64,000 nucleotides of DNA, taken from the NCBI RefSeq assembly GCF_014636295.1, contig NZ_BMEC01000007.1, positions 248,001 to 312,000 of the forward strand, in the 5' to 3' direction. A program made the position numbers and the translations under genes. The stretch comes from Marivirga lumbricoides. Its GTDB lineage: Bacteria > Bacteroidota > Bacteroidia > Cytophagales > Cyclobacteriaceae. Each line of letters begins with the position of its first letter. The first letter of the stretch is position 1. The notes below the pieces were generated by a model, which saw only the letters and a program-made list of their open reading frames with translations, was not told the DNA's origin and did not search any database. Below are positions 34,923 to 44,837 of the stretch, piece after piece.

Positions 34923-36506
34923 TTAAAATTCTGAAGTAAAGTGGAATTGAATATCAGGGAAATTGTCCTGAACCATTTGTAGCCAGGCTCTTGTCTCAGC
35001 CATAAATACTAATTTACCATCTTTATCCCTGGCAATGTGACGATGCTTGGATTTGATGAATTCATCCAGTTTTTTCTTGTCTTTACTGCTAATCCAGCAC
35101 GCTTTAAATAAATTCATAGGGGCAAAATCGCAGGAAGCACCATATTCATTCTTTAACCTGTGCTGAATTACCTCGAACTGGAGGTTGCCCACTACGCCAA
35201 CAACTTTTCTGGCACCCATTTCAAAGGTAAATAGCTGTGCCACTCCCTCATCCATTAACTGGCTCAAACCTTTATCCAGTTGTTTGGTTTTCATGGCGTC
35301 TTTATTGATCACTTCTCTGAATATTTCGGGAGAGAAGCTAGGGATTCCCTTGTATAACCCTTTTTCGCCTTCAGAAAGGGTGTCTCCAATTTTAAGATTT
35401 CCGGTATCGTACAAACCCACTATATCCCCCGGGAAAGCTTCATCTATAGTTTCCTTATCCTGTGCCATAAATGCTGTGGCATTAGAGAACCTGAATTTTT
35501 TATCGTGACGCACATTCAGATAACTATTGCCTCTTTGGAAAGTCCCGGAGCAAATTCTAACGAAAGCAATTCTGTTTCTATGTTTAGGATCCATATTAGC
35601 ATGTATTTTAAATACAAATCCTGAAAAAGAAGATTCATCGGGCTTAATAGTTCTTTCTTCAGTAGCGCGTTCTCTTGGTGGTGGGGCAATGTTGATAAAA
35701 GTATCTAACATTTCTTTCACACCGAAACTGTTCACTGCGGAGCCAAAAAACACAGGTGCTACTTTTCCCTCAAGGTAATCCTGCACATTAAGCTCGGGGT
35801 AAACTCCTCCAATTAGTTCTGCATCTTCTCTCAGTTGGTTGGCTAAAGTATCTCCAACATTTTTATCTAAAACAGGGCTTTCCAGATCTTTAATTTCAAC
35901 AGCTTCTGCTGAAAGTTTCTTTTTGCTGGGCTGAAAAAGCAAAAGGTTTTTTGTATAAAGATTATACACCCCTTTAAAAGTTTTTCCCATGCCAATAGGC
36001 CAGGTAAGAGGACAAACTTTTATGTTAAGCTTTTCTTCAATTTCATCAATCAGATCGTAAGGATCTTGTCCTTCGCGGTCTACTTTATTAATAAAGCAAA
36101 TAACAGGAGTATTGCGCATACGGCAGACTTCCATCAGTTTTTCCGTTTGCTGCTCTACACCCTTTACACAATCTATCACCATCACTACGCTGTCTACAGC
36201 CGTTAAGGTACGGTAAGTGTCTTCAGCAAAATCCTGGTGACCTGGTGTGTCAAGCAAATTGATTTTCATTCCTTTGTAATCGAAGCCCATCACCGATGTA
36301 GCAACAGAAATACCTCTCTGTTTCTCTATTTCCATCCAGTCGGATTTGGTTGCAGTATCAATTTTATTTGATTTTACAGCTCCTGCAGTATTTATAGCAC
36401 CTCCAAAAAGTAATAATTTTTCAGTTAAAGTGGTTTTACCTGCATCAGGGTGGGCAATAATGCCAAAGGTTCTCCTCTTACTAATTTCTTTTGTTAAGTT
36501 GCTCAT
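34923..36506 (-). CDS. prfC: Peptide chain release factor 3
   Basis: 527 residues, the E. coli length. This is a translational GTPase that removes RF1/RF2 from the ribosome. G1 is AHPDAGKTTLTEKLL, G2 the QRGISVATSVMGF region, G3 LDTPGHQDF, and G4 NKVDREG. The remainder (FSGFVFKIHANMDPKHRNRI, FSPEIFREVINKDAMKTKQL, GVVGNLQFEVIQHRLKNEY) is diagnostic for RF3 over EF-G. A -7-like box (TACTTTTG, minus strand, 36527-36534) lies upstream of the ATG. Confidence 0.96.
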   Translation of the reverse strand: MSNLTKEISKRRTFGIIAHPDAGKTTLTEKLLLFGGAINTAGAVKSNKIDTATKSDWMEIEKQRGISVATSVMGFDYKGMKINLLDTPGHQDFAEDTYRTLTAVDSVVMVIDCVKGVEQQTEKLMEVCRMRNTPVICFINKVDREGQDPYDLIDEIEEKLNIKVCPLTWPIGMGKTFKGVYNLYTKNLLLFQPSKKKLSAEAVEIKDLESPVLDKNVGDTLANQLREDAELIGGVYPELNVQDYLEGKVAPVFFGSAVNSFGVKEMLDTFINIAPPPRERATEERTIKPDESSFSGFVFKIHANMDPKHRNRIAFVRICSGTFQRGNSYLNVRHDKKFRFSNATAFMAQDKETIDEAFPGDIVGLYDTGNLKIGDTLSEGEKGLYKGIPSFSPEIFREVINKDAMKTKQLDKGLSQLMDEGVAQLFTFEMGARKVVGVVGNLQFEVIQHRLKNEYGASCDFAPMNLFKACWISSKDKKKLDEFIKSKHRHIARDKDGKLVFMAETRAWLQMVQDNFPDIQFHFTSEF

Positions 36507-36526
36507 ATGCTGCTAAAATGAAAGTG

Positions 36527-36534
36527 CAAAAGTA
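36527..36534 (-). promoter_or_regulatory. Possible -7 element of prfC
   Basis: On the minus strand TACTTTTG fits TANNTTTG, 20 bp before the ATG. A TTTG upstream is only 14 bp away, so the match to a full promoter is partial. Confidence 0.35.
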
Positions 36535-36621
36535 CGAATAATGATTGGCAAATGGAAAGGAGAGTAAGCTACTAATAAAATAGTTTTCAGTACACTCCTT
36601 AAATGCATTTCGCTTACAATT

Positions 36622-36648
36622 AAAAAAAGCCTCCGGAGATGAAGGCTT
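36622..36648 (-). terminator. Terminator of the tonB-like gene
   Basis: AAGCCT (36627-36632) pairs with AGGCTT (36643-36648), with an A run on the left that reads as T on the minus strand. Its loop contains CTCCGGAG, a palindrome repeated at about 36670. Confidence 0.6.
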
Positions 36649-36743
36649 GATAAATCATTACTGTAAATTCTCCGGAGACCTTGCAGGGAGGAATGTTTTA
36701 TAAACAACTTTGTTCACGAAATCATTCAATTATTCTAATAAAT

Positions 36744-37436
36744 TTAGTTGAGTTGAAAGGTAATTGGTATGGTCATTTTAACTCTTACGGGCTGACCTCT
36801 TTGTTTTCCGGGATTCCAGGCGGGAGCGGCTTTCAACACTCTAATTGCTTCCTGATCCAATCCTTCAGATACTCCTTTTAAGACCGTTATATCTGATAAA
36901 GAACCGTCTTTTTCAATCACGAATGATAGGTAAACCTTCCCTCCAATATTTCTTTGCTGCTCTCTTCGAGGGTATTTTATTTCTTCAGATAAAAATTTGT
37001 AAAAAGCATCCATACCACCTTTATATTCAGGCTTTACTTCTAAAGCACCAAGAAGATATGGAGTGTTGTCTTCTACAATTTCTTCAGGAGGACCATCAGC
37101 ATCCATGGCATTATTTATTTCTTCTATGTCAACTGGAGCAAGCTCTTTCGTGTCATTCTTTACAGGAGGCTCTTTATCTACGATGTTAGGAAGAATCTCT
37201 TTCTTAGGTTTGATTAATTCCGGCCTTACTTTAGGGGGTTGCACAGTTCTTTTTACATCGGTCATAACAATTATAATTCCAGGGTCTTCAGGAAGAACAA
37301 CTGTTTCCTCATCAGTAATATGCACCTTAAACTCGAAGGCAATAAAACAGAGGGTAATTGAAATGATTAAACCAATATTAAAAAATAAAGGTCCTTTTGC
37401 ATACAAGCTGCGGGTAGCATTTTTTGAATTTTCCAT
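36744..37436 (-). CDS. Energy transducer TonB family protein
   Basis: About 230 residues from ATG 37436 (MENSKNATR); an ATG 12 bp upstream is an alternative. One membrane span (FFNIGLIISITLCFIAFEF) anchors it in the inner membrane. A proline/lysine-rich periplasmic segment (VQPPKVRPELIKPKKEI) follows, then the TonB C-terminal domain: EYKGGMDAFYKFLSEEIKYP, GKVYLSFVIEKDGSLSDI, and WNPGKQRGQPVRVKMTIPI. It couples proton motive force to outer-membrane receptors. No exbB/exbD neighbours are seen. It is monocistronic with a downstream terminator. Confidence 0.9.
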   Translation of the reverse strand: MENSKNATRSLYAKGPLFFNIGLIISITLCFIAFEFKVHITDEETVVLPEDPGIIIVMTDVKRTVQPPKVRPELIKPKKEILPNIVDKEPPVKNDTKELAPVDIEEINNAMDADGPPEEIVEDNTPYLLGALEVKPEYKGGMDAFYKFLSEEIKYPRREQQRNIGGKVYLSFVIEKDGSLSDITVLKGVSEGLDQEAIRVLKAAPAWNPGKQRGQPVRVKMTIPITFQLN

Positions 37437-37717
37437 AAGAATAATCATTTATCGTTTAACATGATTATTCACACACCTGTATTATAAACGCAACTATTTT
37501 GATTTAGTATATAAAGGGTGATGAAAATTTTGCTTTAAGTGCGCAATGAAGAATATAATTCTATATTTTTTTATTGTATAAAATTTTCTAAATATCTCTG
37601 CATTAGGTACTAAAAGGTTTTTCTTTCATCATTAATTTGAGAAACCAATCTATCCAGACTCGCTGAAAAAAAATAAATTAATGTTTGTAGGATTTATCGA
37701 AGGTAAGAAAGCAAGCC

Positions 37718-38509
37718 CTACTCGATAAAGCCTGGAGCAGTGGGGTAGAGGTATTCATTGTGATATTTACCTTTTAGATAGAATGAGCTTTTAATTTTTT
37801 TCTTATGCAGGAAATATTCCAGGGAAACTCTTAGTACTCCCAATCCATAAATAAAACTTCTTTTAAAATTAATGGAAGAAGCTTCTTTAAAGTATTTAGT
37901 AGGGCAACTAATTTCAGCAATATCGTAGCCCTCATTAAATATTTGGGCTATCATCTGATTATCAAATATAAAATCGTCAGAGTTCAATTCATAGGCTATA
38001 TTTTCAAGCACTCTTTTAGAGAAAGCTCTGTAGCCAGTATGATATTCCGAAAGTTTTTGGTTAATCAGTATATTCTGAAATAAGGTAAGTACTCTATTAG
38101 CGACATATTTATAAAGAGGCATACCTCCTTGAAGTGCGCCTTTTCCAAGTATCCTGGAGCCGAAAACTACCTGGTAAACATCATTTGCCAATAAAAAGCA
38201 CATGGAATGAATCAGCTTGGGAGTATATTGGTAATCAGGATGTAACATTACTACTATGTCTGATTTTAGTTCCAGCGCTTTATTATAACAGCTTTTTTGA
38301 TTGCCTCCGTACCCTCTATTTTCTTTGTGAAGAATAATATGTTGGATCCCTAGTTTTTTTGCAATAGGTATAGTTTCATCTCCACTGCAGTCGTCCACAA
38401 GTATCACATGGTCCACAATGTCGAATGGGATTTCAGCATAAGTTTGTTCTAGTGTGCGTGCTGCATTGTAGGCAGGAAGTACAACAGTGATTATTTTTTG
38501 ATTAATCAT
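37718..38509 (-). CDS. Glycosyltransferase family 2 (polyprenyl-phosphate sugar synthase type)
   Basis: 263 residues. VVLPAYNAARTLEQTYAEIP and VILVDDCSGDETIPIAKKLG form the GT-A nucleotide-binding half. HKENRGYGGNQKSCYNKALE and VVMLHPDYQYTPKLI carry the D-x-D-like metal site, and TGYRAFSKRVL the acceptor region. There are no clear membrane spans. By family it makes a dolichyl- or polyprenyl-phosphate sugar. It is followed in its own operon by none, but preceded 11 bp upstream by a GT39 enzyme that would use such a lipid-linked sugar. Confidence 0.88.
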   Translation of the reverse strand: MINQKIITVVLPAYNAARTLEQTYAEIPFDIVDHVILVDDCSGDETIPIAKKLGIQHIILHKENRGYGGNQKSCYNKALELKSDIVVMLHPDYQYTPKLIHSMCFLLANDVYQVVFGSRILGKGALQGGMPLYKYVANRVLTLFQNILINQKLSEYHTGYRAFSKRVLENIAYELNSDDFIFDNQMIAQIFNEGYDIAEISCPTKYFKEASSINFKRSFIYGLGVLRVSLEYFLHKKKIKSSFYLKGKYHNEYLYPTAPGFIE

Positions 38510-38520
38510 AATTGAGAATT

Positions 38521-40173
38521 TTATTTTCTTTTTAAAAAGATGAAGCCATTTTTAGCATAAACCAATTCCAGATCGGGCCTCGTTTTCATCAGATTTTCTC
38601 CATAATGGATTTTAGTAATCAGGTAAACATCCTTGTCCACTTCACCCTCCAACAGCCAGCTTCTATTATAATAATTGGGATTATTATGCTCTTGAGTTTG
38701 AGCATAGAAATAATGACCATAAGTTTTAAAGCCTAAAGGCAATATATAGGCATCCTCATCTCGGATACTTTTATAAAATTCAATTGCGGTTCTTTGAGAA
38801 TAGCCTTCAATGTTATTGACAATAAATACCAAGCTTAGATTAATGAAAAGGATGGAGCTTAAAAACAAACTGTAAATAGCATAAGTAGGCCTTTTTTTAA
38901 GGATAAAAAGGCTATAAAGGATTACCCCGGTAAGAAGTATAAAGCCAATAAGTATTTCAAAACCTGACCATTGAACATTGGCCATTAAATTAGCGGAAGC
39001 AAATCGGTCTTTAATTAATCCGCTAGCTAACAAATCATCTTTGAAATGCGCAATCAGCGTGAGTAATATAAAGCTAAGGGATAGTATTAGTCCTATCAGG
39101 ACAATCAGCAAATTCATAAATGCAGGCGTACGCCATTTCTTGTTGAGTAAACCATGGATAAAGCAAGTGGCCAGAAAGGTAACCGGAAAGTAGGCCATAG
39201 AAGAGTAATGAACAATCTTGGTTTTTACAATGGTAAAAACTATCAGCACTACAAAAAGAAGAATGATCATTATCGTTTTAAAAGAACTTTGAATTGGAGA
39301 GTAATCACTATTTCTTTTAAACATTGGTAGCGCAAATAATGAGGCGGGAAACACACCTAGTAGTATTATTATAAAATGATAGCCAAAAAAGCCTCCATGC
39401 CCTGCACCCTTGGTTTGCAAGAGTTCAATTTGGTAAGTAATGAACCTCCATATGATATCAGCATTGCCAGTAATAATTTGCATTATAAACCAAAAGCCCC
39501 CTGTTAATAGCAGAGCAATAGTAAAGACTCCCAAATGCCAGATGGAGAACCGTATTTTAAATTTACGAAGCAGAACAAAGACTGAAACAGAAAGGGAAAA
39601 CAACAAAATAGCAACAGGTCCCTTTGTTAAAACAGCTAAACCTAGTAAGGTTCCTGATAACAATGAAGCATGAAGCTTCTGTTTGGCCCCTTCATAACTG
39701 ATATAATTATTGAAAAAATAAATGCTTAGGAATATGAAAAAATTAAACCAGGGATCTATTATGCCTGATTTGAAGTAGAAAAAAGGTAGTATAGAGCCCA
39801 AATAAACCATTACCCACAACCCTCCGAACTTTTTATCAAAGAGCTTTTTTCCAATATGGTATAAAGCAATTACTGTAAATATTCCTGCGATGGCATTAGG
39901 GAAGCGGGCAGCAAATTCATTTACTCCAAATACTTTCATGGATGCTGCTTGCATCCATATAAAGAGTGGTGGTTTTTCCCAAAATGGAATAAAATTAATT
40001 TGAACATTTAAGTAGTCGCCAGATACCAGCATTTCTCTGGCGGATTCAGCAAAATTTATTTCATCCCAATCAAAAAGGTGTACTCGCCCTAAAAAAGGAA
40101 TTAAGATTAAGGCACTTAATCCAGCAATTAACAGATAGTTCAGGTCAAGCTTTTGTGTCTTAATTTGATTCAT
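38521..40173 (-). CDS. GT39/ArnT-like membrane glycosyltransferase
   Basis: 550 residues with about eleven membrane segments. The first periplasmic loop, HLFDWDEINFAESAREML, contains the Asp-Glu pair essential in ArnT/PMT enzymes. FWEKPPLFIWMQAASMKVF and FAARFPNAIAGIF are family hallmarks. It likely transfers a sugar from a polyprenyl-phosphate donor, made by the adjacent GT2, to an envelope acceptor such as lipid A or protein. Its start overlaps the PAP2 gene end by 14 bp, so all three are one operon. Confidence 0.9.
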   Translation of the reverse strand: MNQIKTQKLDLNYLLIAGLSALILIPFLGRVHLFDWDEINFAESAREMLVSGDYLNVQINFIPFWEKPPLFIWMQAASMKVFGVNEFAARFPNAIAGIFTVIALYHIGKKLFDKKFGGLWVMVYLGSILPFFYFKSGIIDPWFNFFIFLSIYFFNNYISYEGAKQKLHASLLSGTLLGLAVLTKGPVAILLFSLSVSVFVLLRKFKIRFSIWHLGVFTIALLLTGGFWFIMQIITGNADIIWRFITYQIELLQTKGAGHGGFFGYHFIIILLGVFPASLFALPMFKRNSDYSPIQSSFKTIMIILLFVVLIVFTIVKTKIVHYSSMAYFPVTFLATCFIHGLLNKKWRTPAFMNLLIVLIGLILSLSFILLTLIAHFKDDLLASGLIKDRFASANLMANVQWSGFEILIGFILLTGVILYSLFILKKRPTYAIYSLFLSSILFINLSLVFIVNNIEGYSQRTAIEFYKSIRDEDAYILPLGFKTYGHYFYAQTQEHNNPNYYNRSWLLEGEVDKDVYLITKIHYGENLMKTRPDLELVYAKNGFIFLKRK

Positions 40174-40837
40174 TTAGTTTCTTTTCTTCTGTATTGTATA
40201 AGCTGATCCGCAATTGGTTGTCGAGGAATTTATTTTGCGATTTATGTATAATCAAATAGGATATAAATGCTGCTATTACACCTATTAATGATCCTGCCAT
40301 TACATCCTCAAGGAAATGTTCGGAAAGGTAAACCCGGGAAAAACTTACTACCAGAGCTATACCGAAAAGTATGTATCTATGAGAGATTTTCTTAGTGATG
40401 AAGATAAGAGAGAAAGCTAAAGCAAAGGCAGTGGCCGAATGACCGGATGGAAAACTATTTGAGTACATTAATTCCACACCCTCCACAAAACGTAATTCAC
40501 TGATGTTTTTAAAATACAGAGCAGGTCTTTCTACATCTTTAAAAAATATTTTTTTAAGAACCTGGGAAGTTATTCCCGAGATTAGAAAAGCATATAGGAG
40601 CATAACAGCATATCTAAACCGATTGAATAGCATTACTACTATAATTACTATTGCAAAAATTCCGTCTCCAAGATGTGTTACATATTTGAGTATAAAATCA
40701 ATAAATGAGCAATTGTATTTATTGATCTCTAAATGAGTAGCTTTTTTGCCGAAGTATTGTGTCAGCAGCGTACAAATAGTGATGAGAGAAAGATAGATTG
40801 ATAAACAAAAATAATGTCTCTTAATGAGGCTTATCAT
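40160..40837 (-). CDS. PAP2 superfamily lipid phosphatase
   Basis: 225 residues, about five or six membrane segments. The three phosphatase motifs are intact: KDVERPALYF (KxxxRP type), SFPSGHSATAF (PSGH) and SRVYLSEHFLEDV (SRxxxxxHxxxD). It probably dephosphorylates undecaprenyl pyrophosphate or a lipid A 1-phosphate. It is the first gene of the PAP2-GT39-GT2 operon, which fits lipid-linked glycan recycling or lipid A decoration. Confidence 0.92.
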   Translation of the reverse strand: MISLIKRHYFCLSIYLSLITICTLLTQYFGKKATHLEINKYNCSFIDFILKYVTHLGDGIFAIVIIVVMLFNRFRYAVMLLYAFLISGITSQVLKKIFFKDVERPALYFKNISELRFVEGVELMYSNSFPSGHSATAFALAFSLIFITKKISHRYILFGIALVVSFSRVYLSEHFLEDVMAGSLIGVIAAFISYLIIHKSQNKFLDNQLRISLYNTEEKKLNESN

Positions 40838-41605
40838 TTTTGTTTTAAAGGTATATTATGGCTGACAATAATTCATTGTTGAAGAAATCTGCAAAATAGT
40901 GCTGTTAACAAATGTTATTACACAGTAAAAAATATATTACCAAATCGGTGTAGTAATGTTAAGGAAGAAGTGGGTACAAGTTTAAGAGGTATATGATATG
41001 TATTCTGCGGATTTAAATTTTTGATTTAGTAATATTCTAACTTATAGGTTATTGTTTTTTAAAAATAAATGCCGGGAGATAATTTTTGTTTTTTATTTAA
41101 GAGGGCCTGTAAATGATAACGTAATTTTTGAACTGAACAAAAATGATGAAATAAACAATTTAATAATATGTCTGTGGCTTGAAAATAAGGGGCTCAGGAA
41201 AAATAGTTACTGCCTGAAATGTTAATTTATTTTATACGGAATCTAAAATTTGATTACAGAATGAGGGGGCATTTGTTACTGATTTTCAGATACATGTCAT
41301 TGATTGTCATGTAATTGCCTGATAGGCTCTATTTACTTGCATTTTTTAATTCGGCATATGCTCTACCTTCCATCCTTTGCCGGAAGGCTTGTAGGCCAGC
41401 GCGCTCGCTCTTAGTAAACTTTATTTAGTTGTCTAAGATGGTAGAAATATAATTATAAGTCTCTAAATTAAGGTAGGGGTGTTTAATATTGAGGAGAATT
41501 ACCAGAAGCCTATCTCAATAAATTAGAGGTGTTTAATTCCCAAATAACAAAAAAGCCTGCGAAAATGTTATATCGCAGGCTTTTCAATATACTTTTAGCT
41601 TAAAG
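40838..41605. other. Long intergenic region, nothing coding
   Basis: About 770 bp of AT-rich DNA. No credible reading frame was found. A small GC-rich palindromic patch (CTTTGCCGGAAGG...GCGCGCTCGC) lies near 41379-41408 and a strong terminator at 41551-41584. The remainder shows nothing I recognise. Confidence 0.5.
41551..41584 (-). terminator. Terminator of the DUF4834 gene
   Basis: AAAAGCCTGCGA (41551-41562) pairs perfectly with TCGCAGGCTTTT (41573-41584) around a 10-nt loop, 21 bp past the stop at 41606. Confidence 0.88.
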
Positions 41606-41869
41606 CTACTTTATTTCTTCATAATCTACATATTCGCCACCTTTAAAATTGCTGGCGCTTCTTTTATTTTTATCGTCTTCAGGCACAAATTCAATATTAA
41701 TACCGTCAGCTGTTTTTTTCTTTTGCTGAGATTGGTTATTGAAATGTTGACGACCATTTTGTGTTGCATATTTAGCTCCAAGGCCACCAAGAAAAATGCG
41801 GAATAAAAACCCTCCTACCTTGAAGAAGATGTATCCTATCAAAAATGTTATTAATAATACTTTAAACAT
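41606..41869 (-). CDS. DUF4834 family protein
   Basis: 87 residues. It has one N-terminal membrane segment (VLLITFLIGYIFFKVGGFLF) and a soluble tail rich in Q, N and K that ends GGEYVDYEEIK. The tail with EYVDYEEIK is the signature of DUF4834, a small Bacteroidota membrane-anchored family often near carB or cell-envelope genes. No role is known. It lies 75 bp past carB on the same strand. Confidence 0.85.
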   Translation of the reverse strand: MFKVLLITFLIGYIFFKVGGFLFRIFLGGLGAKYATQNGRQHFNNQSQQKKKTADGINIEFVPEDDKNKRSASNFKGGEYVDYEEIK

Positions 41870-41944
41870 AATAGTATATTTTACGCAACCTTAATATCTT
41901 AGGTTATAAAAATTTTATCGATAAAAAAGTTCTGCTTTTTTATT

Positions 41945-44758
41945 TTATCTACTCAAATATAAGTTTCTTTCTGAATAAATTTTCAAGAAATAATCATCCA
42001 TCAAATCATCAATAAAATAAATAGACTCACCAGTGGATTTCATCTCTGGCCCTAATTCCTTATTTACATTAGGGAATTTGTTAAAAGAAAATATGGGCTC
42101 TTTAATTGCGTAGCCCTTTTTAACTGGTTTAAAGTCAAAATCTTTTACTTTCTTTTCTCCTAACATTACTTTAGTGGCATAATTAACATAAGGTTCCTGA
42201 TAAGCTTTACAGATAAATGGTACTGTTCTGGAAGCTCTTGGGTTAGCCTCTATAATGTAAACAGTATCATTTTTTATCGCAAACTGAATATTAATTAGTC
42301 CTTTGGTTTTTAAAGCCAGGGCAATCTTTCTAGTATAGGTTTCAATCAACTGCATTACTAAATCTCCCAAATTATAAGGAGGTAATACTGCATATGAATC
42401 ACCAGAGTGGATACCTGCAGGTTCAATATGTTGCATAATCCCAATGATGTGTACATCCTCTCCATCACAAATCGCATCAGCTTCAGCTTCTATGGCTCCA
42501 TCAAGGAAGTGGTCAAGCAATACCTTATTCCCAGGAATATCTCTCAAAACATCTACCACATGCTCTTCCAGCTCCTTTTCGTTGATCACAATTTTCATTC
42601 CCTGCCCACCTAGCACATAAGAAGGTCTTACCAGCATTGGGAAGCCAATATCTTTGGCTTTATCAAGTGCATTGTCAGCATCTTCAACTACTGTAAACGG
42701 TGGATATGGAATGTCATTTTCCTGTAAGAGCTTAGAGAAAGAGCCTCTGTCTTCTGCCAAATCTAATGCTTCATAAGAAGTCCCAATAATTTTTATACCA
42801 TAGCGCTGTAGTTTTTCAGCAAGCTTTAAGGCGGTTTGTCCGCCTAATTGTACAATTACACCTACAGGGTTTTCATGTAGGATAATATCATAGATATGCT
42901 CCCAGAATACTGGCTCAAAGTATAATTTATCAGCAGTGTCAAAATCTGTAGAAACTGTTTCCGGATTACAGTTGATCATAATGGTTTCGTATCCACATTC
43001 TTTAGCTGCCAATACACCATGTACACAGGAATAATCAAATTCTATACCTTGGCCAATTCTGTTAGGGCCGGAACCTAGAATGATGACTTTCTTTTTGTCC
43101 GAAACTACCGATTCATTTTCATGCTGGAATGTAGAGTAATAGTAAGGTGTTTTCGCCTCAAATTCAGCAGAACAGGTATCCACTAATTTGTAAACACGCT
43201 TTATATCCATCTCGTGTCTCTTTTTGAATACCTCACTTTCAAGACATTTTAGCAAGTGGGCGATTTGTCTATCTGCGTAGCCTTTGCTTTTTGCAGCACT
43301 CATTAGCTCAACCGGTAGGGTATCAATGTTATATTTGGAAATTTCCTTTTCAAGCACTACTAACTCTTCAATTTGCTCAAGAAACCACTTATCAATCATG
43401 GTGAGCTTTTGAATGGTTTTAAAAGGGATTCCTAATTTAAAAGCATCATATATATGGAAGAGACGGTTCCAGCTAGGGAACTCCAGGCTATGTAAAATCT
43501 GATCTTGCTTAGTAAGTTCTTTGCCATCTGCGCCCAGCCCATTTCTTTTTATTTCCAGCGACTGACATGCTTTTTGTAAGGCTTCCTGAAAATTACGGCC
43601 TATTCCCATTGTTTCACCAACAGACTTCATAGAGAAGCCTAATCTTTTATCTGAACCAGGGAATTTATCGAAGTTCCAACGAGGGATCTTTACAATAACG
43701 TAATCAAGAGAAGGCTCAAAGAATGCAGAAGTGTTTTTTGTAATTTGGTTCTTTAGTTCATCTAAATTATAGCCAATAGCAAGTTTTGCAGCTATTTTAG
43801 CAATCGGGTAACCTGTGGCTTTCGAAGCCAGAGCCGAAGAACGGGAAACTCTCGGGTTGATTTCAATTCCAATAATATCATCATTTTCCGGATTTACAGC
43901 AAACTGCACATTACAGCCTCCGGCAAAATTACCGATGCCTTTAATCATTTTAATGGCAAGGTTTCTCATCTCCTGATAAACAGTATCAGGTAAAGTTTGT
44001 GCAGGGGCCACGGTAATTGAATCCCCCGTATGGATACCCATTGGGTCGAAATTTTCAACGGAACAGATAACGATCACATTACCAATATTGTCCCTTAAAA
44101 TCTCCAGTTCATATTCTTTCCAGCCTAAAATACTTTGCTCAATTAATACCTCATGAATGGGAGAGGAGTGCAATCCATCCTTAAGGGCAGCATCAAATTC
44201 TTCTGGTTGGCGCACTATTGCACCTCCCAAACCTCCCAGGGTAAAGGATGATCTAAGAACAAGTGGAAAGCCAATTTTTTGAGCTATTTCTTTTCCTTGT
44301 AGAAAAGATGATGCAGTTTCTCCTTCACAAACACCAACATTTAATTCTTTCATTTTTAAGCGAAAGAGCTCTCGGTTTTCAGTGGTGTCAATTGCGTCAA
44401 TATCTACACCAATCATTCTTACACCGTACTTATCCCATATACCGGATTTGTCGCACTCCATTGCCAGGTTAAGAGCTGTCTGGCCACCCATAGTAGGCAA
44501 CACGGCATCAATCTTATGCTTTTCAAGTATTTCAATGATTGATTTTTTTGTTAACGGCTTCAAATAAATATTATCAGCTGTTACTTTATCCGTCATAATA
44601 GTGGCGGGGTTGGAGTTTATGAGTGTAACCTCAATTCCTTCCTCCCTTAAAGATTTAGAGGCCTGGGAACCGGAGTAATCAAACTCGCAGGCCTGGCCAA
44701 TAATAATAGGTCCTGATCCGATAATAAGTACTGACTTGATGCTGTTATCTCTGGGCAT
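41945..44758 (-). CDS. carB: Carbamoyl-phosphate synthase large subunit
   Basis: 937 residues. It makes carbamoyl phosphate from bicarbonate, glutamine-derived ammonia and two ATP for arginine and pyrimidine synthesis. Two homologous ATP-grasp halves are visible: LIIGSGPIIIGQACEFDYSG and RSSFTLGGLGGAIV in the first, IILGSGPNRIGQGIEFDYSC and RPSYVLGGQGMKIV in the second. ECDYSG/ENxNPR-type motifs (EINPRVSRSSALASKATGYP, EANPRASRTVPF) are present. It stops right after the second ATP-grasp core, so the C-terminal MGS-like allosteric domain of the 1073-residue E. coli enzyme is lacking, as commonly seen in Bacteroidota. carA is not adjacent. Confidence 0.96.
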   Translation of the reverse strand: MPRDNSIKSVLIIGSGPIIIGQACEFDYSGSQASKSLREEGIEVTLINSNPATIMTDKVTADNIYLKPLTKKSIIEILEKHKIDAVLPTMGGQTALNLAMECDKSGIWDKYGVRMIGVDIDAIDTTENRELFRLKMKELNVGVCEGETASSFLQGKEIAQKIGFPLVLRSSFTLGGLGGAIVRQPEEFDAALKDGLHSSPIHEVLIEQSILGWKEYELEILRDNIGNVIVICSVENFDPMGIHTGDSITVAPAQTLPDTVYQEMRNLAIKMIKGIGNFAGGCNVQFAVNPENDDIIGIEINPRVSRSSALASKATGYPIAKIAAKLAIGYNLDELKNQITKNTSAFFEPSLDYVIVKIPRWNFDKFPGSDKRLGFSMKSVGETMGIGRNFQEALQKACQSLEIKRNGLGADGKELTKQDQILHSLEFPSWNRLFHIYDAFKLGIPFKTIQKLTMIDKWFLEQIEELVVLEKEISKYNIDTLPVELMSAAKSKGYADRQIAHLLKCLESEVFKKRHEMDIKRVYKLVDTCSAEFEAKTPYYYSTFQHENESVVSDKKKVIILGSGPNRIGQGIEFDYSCVHGVLAAKECGYETIMINCNPETVSTDFDTADKLYFEPVFWEHIYDIILHENPVGVIVQLGGQTALKLAEKLQRYGIKIIGTSYEALDLAEDRGSFSKLLQENDIPYPPFTVVEDADNALDKAKDIGFPMLVRPSYVLGGQGMKIVINEKELEEHVVDVLRDIPGNKVLLDHFLDGAIEAEADAICDGEDVHIIGIMQHIEPAGIHSGDSYAVLPPYNLGDLVMQLIETYTRKIALALKTKGLINIQFAIKNDTVYIIEANPRASRTVPFICKAYQEPYVNYATKVMLGEKKVKDFDFKPVKKGYAIKEPIFSFNKFPNVNKELGPEMKSTGESIYFIDDLMDDYFLKIYSERNLYLSR

Positions 44759-44801
44759 GATAAAATTTTTACTTAATGTTTAGGGGCTTAAATAAATTGG
44801 G

Positions 44802-44831
44802 CAAAATTAAGAGGATAATGTCAGAATCAAA
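44802..44831 (-). promoter_or_regulatory. Bacteroidota promoter of carB
   Basis: On the minus strand TTTG (44828-44831), an 18-bp spacer and TAATTTTG (44802-44809) match the consensus, 43 bp before the carB ATG. The -33 box lies just inside the end spacer of the upstream methyltransferase gene. Confidence 0.65.
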
Positions 44832-44837
44832 AGCTTG

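Noticed and set aside
41339-41410. Small RNA gene in the GC-rich palindromic patch
   Set aside because: No promoter or terminator flanks it and the pairing is short; there is not enough to support an RNA.
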